From assembly GCF_963678635.1 (NCBI RefSeq), contig NC_087069.1:4106166-4170165 (forward strand): a DNA stretch of 64,000 nt, given 5' to 3'. How positions within the stretch are numbered: position 1 is the first letter of the stretch; each line of letters opens with the position of its first letter. This document shows, one piece after another, positions 57,507 to 64,000 of the stretch. The position numbers and the translations under genes were made by a program. The notes under the pieces are model-generated. The model was not told the DNA's origin. It saw nothing but the letters and a program-made list of their open reading frames with translations, and did not search any database. This DNA comes from Symsagittifera roscoffensis (lineage: Eukaryota; Xenacoelomorpha; Acoela; Convolutidae).

Positions 57507-58790
57507 ATGCTCTTGGCAGGTCTGACCACGACAGCCATGAAATCAAAGAAGACAGCACGAACCCTGGCAGACACTAAGCTAGAGATGGAGATCATCAGTC
57601 AGTGTGGATCTGGAGGACTTGAAGATTACAGGCCCTCGCGAACCAACATGGCCAAGTTGAAACTGGAGGGACAACTCGACGTGGTCGAGTACAGTCGAGT
57701 CACTGTGCCGGAATCGGTCCACATGGGAGATCCAGCAGGGGGTTATGTGGAAATGTTGAAGACGAGGAACTCCGCGAGAGGGCACCTGATGGCTTGGAGC
57801 GAGAAGCGAGCCATGCAGGAATATCTGAAAGGGCTTACGGAGAATTCTAACCTAAATCGGAAAGAATATGGCACGGTAATGCCCTCGGAAGCGAACGAAA
57901 TCGGGTTGGAAAAACTGCTGGAAATCTCTTGGAGGGCAGCCCTCCAAAGATACTTCGACGAGACGATGCATGCACCTGCGACGGTGGCAGCGTACCTGGA
58001 TCATCCGTGCACGAGAACTGACCTGCAAGTACGGTTGGTTTGGTGCTTGATGGGCATCAAGAAGGCGGAATATGAGGCCAGTAATGATTCGAAATCACGG
58101 GAACAGGAGCTGCATTTGATGGGAGCTCTGCGAGCGTTGATTTCAAAAGACGATTCTGCGATAGCATGGGCTCAGCGTAAGGATGCCCTTTGCTTTGTCA
58201 GGTTCGTGGTGGATCGTATCCCTACTCCTGTTTTGGGAGAATGCATAAAGATCATTCGGCAAAAGTGAGTTGATTGCGAAAGAAACTTCCTTAGGGCACT
58301 CCTGGAACTATATCAGGATATGCCGTTGATTGTACCAAATAGGGAGTCGAATGACATGGAAAACTATCGCAAGTTGGAAGAAGTGAGAAGATATTCCAAC
58401 AAAGAATTGAAAGTGAGCCGGGAGTTGATTGAAACAGTCAGGGGACAAAAAGACTTTGCAACACTAGGGAAACTGAAGTCGTTCCAATATGTGTCTGGCA
58501 TACCGGGGATGGCGTATAATCCCTTCGTGAATGAAGAAGCCAGGGAAGCGTAATTTGACTATGAGCAAGTCATAGTGCTCAATTTCTGGGTTGAACGGAT
58601 TAAAGAAACTGGAATGCTGATGGTGGAACAACCCAAGCTGGGAATTATCTTAGAAGAACGAGTGGTCGAACTCTCGGTTCCCGAGCTGAAGGGGCAAGTG
58701 AGTTTTGATTGTGGTTCTTGGGACGGTCCCTTGAAAACCAGCCTAGTAACCCTGGGACATGACGGCGGATATCACGTTAGACCTGGATGA
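57507..58790 (+). pseudogene. Unrecognised polyprotein segment B
   Basis: About 425 codons in one frame interrupted by TGA at 58266-58268 and TAA at 58551-58553, with good-looking protein sequence between (ALRALISKDDSAIAWAQRKD before; MENYRKLEEVRRYSNKELKV after). Largely alpha-helical and charged. The frame shifts between 58759 and 58790 into segment C. There is an ATG at 57507, but the frame is open upstream of it, so it is not necessarily a start. Confidence 0.55.
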
Positions 58791-60465
58791 TGACGCGAGT
58801 CTACATGATCTGGCCATGGTACACCATCTGCTGGCCATGAGGTTGACGAAGCGGAAATGCAACCCATCCACGGAGCTATCCGAGGAAAGCCCATCGAGCA
58901 ATTGGTTGAAGCAAGGCACATGTTTGGCTCAACATAGTGGGATGGAAGGACATGTTTGCAACTTGGGACACTGCCTGATTACGCTGAGCGAGCAGCATCG
59001 ACAACTGGCACGATTGTACGGAAGATTGAGCATGTCGGATAAGAGTGGCATGGACTTGGTCGTGGACTGCCATGGGGTGACGGATGTAACCTTGACCACA
59101 GCCTTGGGATTTTATAGCATGACGAGTTCGATAGAATCGCTTGAGCGCCTGGAGCGTGCCCATGAGCTAGTGACGTCCCTCAGCGTGGAAGTGTTCCCTG
59201 GAGCATTGCAGACAGAGCAGAAGATCGGAGGCTGGCGAGAAGCTCTGGAAAACGAAATGAATCTGAAGGATAGTGAAGCCTATCATAAACCTACTGGTTC
59301 AAAATATCTGGTGGAATCAAGCTCCGCGCCATATTGCAATAGTAGGTATCCTACGCACATGGTGGTGATGGATACGAGGACGCAGCAGGTGTTGATTGAC
59401 CAACTTTCCTCTGTGCCAAAGTGCGTGAGGTTGGCCAGAATGTCGGAGAGGTAATATGATTTGTTGGCGAAGATCTTTCGGGCAGTCCCGAAGAGATCTG
59501 AAGGCGAGTTGCAAGACGTAGTGGGTGAAGAGTTCCTGAGATTGAACGAAGGTAATATGAGCGAGTTCCAAAAGCAGAAAGCGAGTGGAGCGTTACCCAC
59601 TGAATTCCCCACCATAGAAGAGAAAGACGATTTACACAGAATTATGATGGAGGTGGAACCGTTGCTGGAAGCCTCAGGGTATCGGACCCGAAGAAACATA
59701 GTGAAAACCCATGGGGAGTATCCTTGCCACTGCTTGGCGCAGACGTTGTGGTACCCCAAACCCGGGAATCTGATGCTAGTATGGGACGTGGAGGAGTTGT
59801 ACTCTACGGGGTTGCCCGATCAGAATCAACAGGTGTCAATCGTGGTGGTTAGTGCCATGCTGGCAGTGAGATGGTTGGAGGCTAACGCGGACACAAGTGA
59901 ACAGGAGACGGCCGTGCCGACTCCTGAGCAGCTGAGCAACGTGAATATGAGCCGTGAATTGGATCTTTTCAGAACCAACTGCAAGGTTCTGAGAATACCC
60001 AAAGCCATTGAAAGAATATGTTCAAGGCAAAGGTTGATGCCTTGGTTCCGTGCAGTGATGACGTCATGGATGTATGAACGCGCGAAGCGTCACATGTCGA
60101 GGAACACGGAAGCCTATCAATCTTTCCAGCTAGATATAGGACCGGGATCCTATAGGAGAGCATTCCTAACGTACAGAGACGCGGTCACCACGGCGGTGAA
60201 GCGAGTAGCTAGAGCGCCTTGTATAACTGAAGATGAGAAGAAAGAGGTTTTAAGAGCTGACCTAGAAAGAAATGTGAGCCTATGTCTTCACAACAGCTTT
60301 TGCAGGAACCGGGAGCAAAAAGTGAATGTGGACCTGCTACCTTGTTGCAAACCGAGGCTGTTGGAACAGGAGAGTTGGGGTACGGCCCGCAACTCCATGA
60401 ACATGCTTGAGAAAGTCCTAGAAGACAGCGAAGCTGAAGATCAGGATGGAGAAGCAATGGAATGA
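58759..60465 (+). pseudogene. Unrecognised polyprotein segment C (C-terminus)
   Basis: About 570 codons broken only by TAA at 59452-59454. Contains several Cys/His-bearing stretches (CNLGHCLITLSEQH; GEYPCHCLAQTLWYP; CLHNSFCRNREQKVNVDLLPCC) that could bind metal, though no standard finger is recognisable. It ends in an acidic tail (EDSEAEDQDGEAME). Function unknown. It is the last coding sequence before the 3' LTR. Confidence 0.6.
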
Positions 60466-61235
60466 AGATGATGGAACCAAGAGGACTAGTGAAGACGTGA
60501 GCAAGAAAAGAAGAGAAGGAGAAAAAACTTGATTGTCTTTGTGTGTTAAAACTTAAACCAATCAACCAAATTTGATTATTGAACTTGTTAAACTTTTTGT
60601 TTTGATTTAGTTTGGTCAAACCAGACTTTGAAAATTGTTACAATTGTTAAAATTGTTGAAAGAAAATCTAAGTTATACTACTTATGTATCTATATAGAAC
60701 ATAGGTGAGTATATTTACCTATTTAAACACGACTGAAGTTTTTAACCTGTGTAAGACACAATTTCACTGTGTGGCGGCATGGTAAGTTTGGGTAAACTCG
60801 CTCGAGAAGGGTGAGTAACTCAATAACTTTCCTAGCCACAGTGTTTCTTGGTTTTAATATTGAAAGGACTGCAAAAATAACTGATTATACTTGGTGAGTG
60901 ACGTTAAGTTAATTTTAACGTGTGCGGCCCGTGCCACGTCCCAACTTTTTAATCACAAAGAGCGAAAAAATGTTTTATGGCAAGTGACGTAAGTAGTCAG
61001 AAAAGAAATTTTATCTAGGACACTCCTCATGGTGCGAATTTTTTGAAAATGTTGAAAGGCAGTGAGATGTAGTAGGATGCCATTTGTGAACACGTAGTGA
61101 GTTGAGGTGGAATAGATAAATTTCATTTTCTTATGCGATTTGTAAGATTGATTACAGAGAACTGGAACACTACTTGACGATAACCCGGTGTTATGCGATC
61201 AATAGGGACATTGATGGGGACTTGTCCGGGGAGTA
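60466..61235 (+). other. 3' untranslated region and candidate polypurine tract
   Basis: Non-coding. A purine-rich run (gcaagaaaagaagagaaggagaaaaaa, about 60501-60527) is too far from the LTR to be the plus-strand primer. The LTR is directly preceded by 'ttgtccggggagta', in which GGGGAG (61229-61233 area) is the best, short, polypurine candidate. Confidence 0.5.
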
Positions 61236-62106
61236 TGTGCCATTCGGCCAGATTGGCACAGCGCAACCTTCCGGCGACACGAAAGAAAACGAATAAAGGC
61301 CTTAGTAAAGAAAAATTACTGCGAAGGAGGGTCTAGATATTCCGAAAATTTGAATTTTTAAAATTTCGATTGACGGGCCAATATTTCGACGGCCATTTTG
61401 ACTGAAAAGTACGAAAAAGCAGAACAACAACAATCATAGTGAGAAACGGTCGTGCGGGAACACGGAGAAAACGGAGTCTCTTATCGTGGCAATAACACAC
61501 GATAGGAATCTTAGCAGTGGATATTAGTGGAGAAGGAAGCTTCAGTGGGGAAGGAATAATCCGCGGAACCCTCCCATGCCACAAATTGGGAGAGATAACA
61601 GCGTTATCTTGGGAAGATTACGGGAGCGGAGGCTTGGTCCCCCAGAGACTGTTGTATGTGAAGGGACTATATAAAACTAACTTTTTAGCTACTCTGATGC
61701 CATAGAACTTTGAATTAACACCGGTGTAACTTGATATTTTAGAGTATGAGTAGCTAGAAAGAGGAAAGGGTCAATCCATCTCTAATGGATTTAATATAGA
61801 ACTGTCATACAAAAACATATTAAAATAGGTTGTTCGAGCCGTGTTTTTAATGGCAATCACGTAGTCTGAGGATCCGAGACTCAGCCATGTGGTTGTGTTC
61901 GCATGTAAACGAAAGCTTATCAAAAGTCGTTTGACTGATGGCCTAAAAATAGTAACTTTTTACTTAGCCCTAAACAGACCAGAAAATCAACTGGTAAGGT
62001 CGAGACGGTGAAAAACGAGTAGGATTAAGGTAACTGACGCCTGCCAGTCGTTAATAGGTACTTTTTCTATGCTCCGTCGCTGTGTAGTATTTGGGCAAAT
62101 TTTACA
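61236..62106 (+). repeat. 3' LTR (long form)
   Basis: 871 bp, TG...CA. Aligns with the 5' LTR except for an extra segment of about 230 bp at 61751-61977. TATA box at 61668-61675. Part of the extra segment (gatccatct--aatggat ... gtgtttttaatggc) has a diverged relative just outside the element at 62535-62615. Confidence 0.9.
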
Positions 62107-62645
62107 AGAGTAGAGCTGTCTTATTCGTGACAGGGGACAGAAAATTATCGAAAGTAAAAGAACATCGGGATTCAGTTGGACCAGAGTGAACCTTCGGTGG
62201 AAAGGTAGGTTTTAAAAATGGTTCTAAAAATTTGGAATAATGTTGTGTATGACAATTTTTATGATCTTTGATCATTTTGAAGAGATGTTTTAGAATTTTT
62301 AAAACCTGAAGATGCACAATGATGTGCGAAAACGTTTGTTTGAAAACTCATTTTCTTTGATTGGAATTCATTAACAGCAAACTTCTCAAGTTATATTCAA
62401 TTATATTCATGCTAGAGTCGCTAGTTAAATCAGTTACTCCGATTCTCGAGTGTGCCGATATGTGAGTACTCAATTTAGTTTTCTTGAGTGTGTTTTATGA
62501 TTGTTATGTTGAGGTAAGATTAGTTTTAGGTTGATCCATCTGAAATGGATCAAAGTTCCACTGTCTAAGAAAAAGTAACTATATGGACTGTTCCGACCCT
62601 GTTTTTAACGGCGTTCGCGTATTTTGGGTATTTTGAGACCCCAGT
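62107..62645. other. Spacer between the LTR element and the Penelope-like element
   Basis: No gene. Carries the sequence near 62535-62615 that resembles the extra segment of the 3' LTR, so it may include a remnant of a related LTR. Confidence 0.45.
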
Positions 62646-64000
62646 ATGGGGACGTTCTTATTTTCTAGAGTGGGGGGTGTTTTGGTAGTGGCCTTGAAAT
62701 TCTTGGGGGGAGAAATGAGCGATCAGTTAAGGTACTTGATAACATTGAACTGCCTGGATGGGAATATGAATGAAGTGCTATCAATGGGCCCGAAGCATCC
62801 CATTGGAGACAAAGTTAACGAAACACACTTTTTGGCAGATATCCACATTTGTCTCTCACAACTGAAAAATCAAAACACATCTGGTGAACTTTATGTGAAA
62901 TAGAAGCCGCGGCAAAGGCATTTGCAAAAAACGTAAGGCAACCCCAGAGACAAAGCCGTTGAAAAAACGAGGAAATATCTCAAAGATAATGGGTTGCTGG
63001 CTGTGCCTTTTGATAAAGGGGTTGGTTTTTGCATAATGAGGAAACAAACGCATGAATCAAAGCTGGAATCCTTGTTGCAATCTGCTCAGTTTGTGAAAAA
63101 AAGATGCAACCACTGATGAGATTATACTGAAAATTGAGAAGGAACTTCAAAGAATTACTAGCCATGAACAAAAGAGACCAGATAAATGATCAGTTATATT
63201 CTAAGATGAGGTCAACAGGGGGGCAGCCCGCCCGTTTGTACGGTTTAGCTAAAGTACACAAAGCTGAGACACCCCTACGACCAGTACTATCACTTTCAGG
63301 CAGCTAGTACTAGAATCTGAACAAAATGCTTGCCAAGTTTTTTGACAACATCGATGGAGCCAATATAGAAACCAATAGTAAAGAGGCCAGAGAAACAATT
63401 GAAAACATTGAATCTCTTGATGTGAAAAGTTTTTACACCAACGTTCCCTGAAGGAGGCAATTGAAATTGCTTAACAGAAGCTGTACAGCCAGGAGTCTCC
63501 TCTTGAAATTCAAAGAGCAACCATGAAAAGGCTTTCGAATATGGCGGTCAGCAAAGTATATTTCAATTGTAATGGTTCATGCTATGTACAAGTTGATTGT
63601 TTAGCAATGGGCGCGTCTCACGCTGTAATTCTGGCAAACTTATGGCTGAAAGAGTACGAGTTTGTTCTAAGACAAGAAATAAAGGTGGGAACGGAGATAA
63701 AGCAAACTAATGACAAAAACGGCTTGGGCCCATCTTGCAGCAGAAAATTCACATATGGATCAAAGGGGGTTGAATGCGAGAGTTGCCTTGAAAAATATCC
63801 GATGAAGCATACGTATCAATAACCGAGGTATTCTGGTACTGTGAAGGCTGCTGCCGAGCTAAGAACAAGGAGAAGGATACTCCATACGTGAAATTGTTCC
63901 TCGGGTATGTGGATGACATTGTTAGAACAGTCAGAGGGGAGCCGAGTTGTCTTCTCGATGCCGCCACTTATGTTCATCCACATCTGCCTTTCACTCTAGA
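62646..64000 (+). pseudogene. Penelope-like element RT with PHD-like zinc finger, decayed, cut by window edge
   Basis: The order fits Penelope-like elements: LSMGPKHPIGD (62782-62815), LLAVPFDKGVGFCIM (about 62995-63040), LYGLAKVHKAETPLRPVLSLSG (63236-63300; family pattern YGLPKIHK..PLRPI.S), LDVKSFYTNVP (motif A, 63418-63450), AMGASHAVILANLWLKEYE (motif B region, 63607-63663) and LFLGYVDDIV (motif C, 63891-63920). Between B and C lies a zinc-finger-like insert: CSRKFTYGSKGVECESC ... H ... EVFWYCEGC, with the WxCxxC ending typical of PHD fingers; the first Cys pair is incomplete and a 1-base shift lies near 63805-63822. Several stops and shifts occur elsewhere. The GIY-YIG endonuclease, if any, would lie beyond the right edge. 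Confidence 0.8.

Larger units (their letters stand above)
38105..62106 (+). mobile_element. Giant (about 24 kb) Ty3/gypsy LTR retrotransposon with macrodomain and SGNH hydrolase modules
   Basis: Bounded by two direct repeats that begin TGTGCC and end TTACA. Inside, in order: leader, gag with zinc knuckles, aspartic protease, RT, RNase H, integrase with GPF-type C-terminus (the Ty3/gypsy order), macrodomain, and an env-position region of about 8.7 kb. A typical Ty3/gypsy element is 5-8 kb; giant plant Ogre and planarian Burro elements are known comparisons for size. The internal region is visibly more GC-rich than the host DNA. All large reading frames contain stops or frameshifts. The LTRs differ at roughly twenty positions by eye plus one 230-bp indel. 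No clean target-site duplication is visible (flanks 'cgaga' and 'agagt'). Confidence 0.92.

Noticed and set aside
41874-60465. Alternative genetic code explaining the in-frame stops
   Set aside because: All three stop codons interrupt the frames and frameshifts occur too; the VPS4-like exons and the intact SGNH ORF use the standard code.
51723-60465. Envelope glycoprotein in the env position
   Set aside because: No signal peptide, transmembrane span, furin-like site or fusion peptide could be recognised.
42434-60619. Minus-strand ORFs throughout the giant element
   Set aside because: They are antisense shadows of the gag-pol and downstream frames, rich in Ser/Leu/Arg as expected for complements of this coding sequence.
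38101-62111. Target-site duplication of the giant element
   Set aside because: Flanking bases (cgaga before, agagt after) do not match at any of the usual lengths; I do not claim one.

Overview
The window looks like nuclear DNA of an invertebrate animal. It is AT-rich, has spliced exons with GT..AG borders, and is crowded with eukaryotic mobile elements (Ty3/gypsy LTR element, LINE and Penelope-like reverse transcriptases, tRNA-derived SINEs, a Tc1/mariner-type MITE, satellite DNA). Nothing in it is bacterial. I cannot name the phylum from sequence alone.

Layout. 1-5.4 kb: a roughly 1.26-kb tandem duplication carrying a small minus-strand gene (one intact, one broken and cut by the window edge), AT-rich repeat-like DNA, and a second small minus-strand ORF. 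5.4-15.9 kb: two head-to-tail copies of a roughly 5.3-kb unit. Each has a TGACGTCA/TATA promoter-like block and a decayed gene for zinc fingers followed by a protein-primed type (family B) DNA polymerase. Both copies share several lesions, so the gene was dead (or decoded unusually) before it was duplicated. 16-20.9 kb: small repeats, an 18-nt minisatellite and a LINE remnant. 20.98-35.6 kb: a minus-strand, multi-exon VPS4-like AAA ATPase, the only host-type gene recognised. Its exons join in phase, and its introns hold a MITE, a 0.94-kb tandem duplication, SINEs, a LINE remnant with a 452-bp tandem duplication and other repeats. 35.8-37.2 kb: a degenerate satellite with a period of about 165 bp.

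38.1-62.1 kb is the centrepiece: a Ty3/gypsy LTR element of about 24 kb, visibly richer in G+C than its surroundings. Order: 5' LTR, a 3.1-kb leader with an array of ACCCTCCGGAGT boxes and a duplicated RNA-structure module supported by compensatory base changes, gag, protease, reverse transcriptase, RNase H, an unusually long acidic linker, integrase, a macrodomain of the OARD1/TARG1-Poa1 type, then an env-position open region of about 8.7 kb. That region encodes an SGNH (GDSL) hydrolase with all catalytic motifs, a second degenerate SGNH-like module, and about 1,600 codons matching nothing I recognise; the 3' LTR follows. Stops, frameshifts and active-site changes in RT and integrase show that this copy is inactive as sequenced, although several indels lie in homopolymers and could be assembly errors.

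62.6-64 kb: the start of a decayed Penelope-like element in which a PHD-like zinc finger sits between RT motifs B and C; it runs off the right edge.

How the parts relate: there are no operons. The LTR element is a self-contained replication unit (the LTR promoter would drive a leader-gag-pol RNA), and its extra macrodomain and SGNH modules suggest accessory functions acting on host ADP-ribosylation or ester-linked groups; this is inference. The VPS4-like gene is independent of it.
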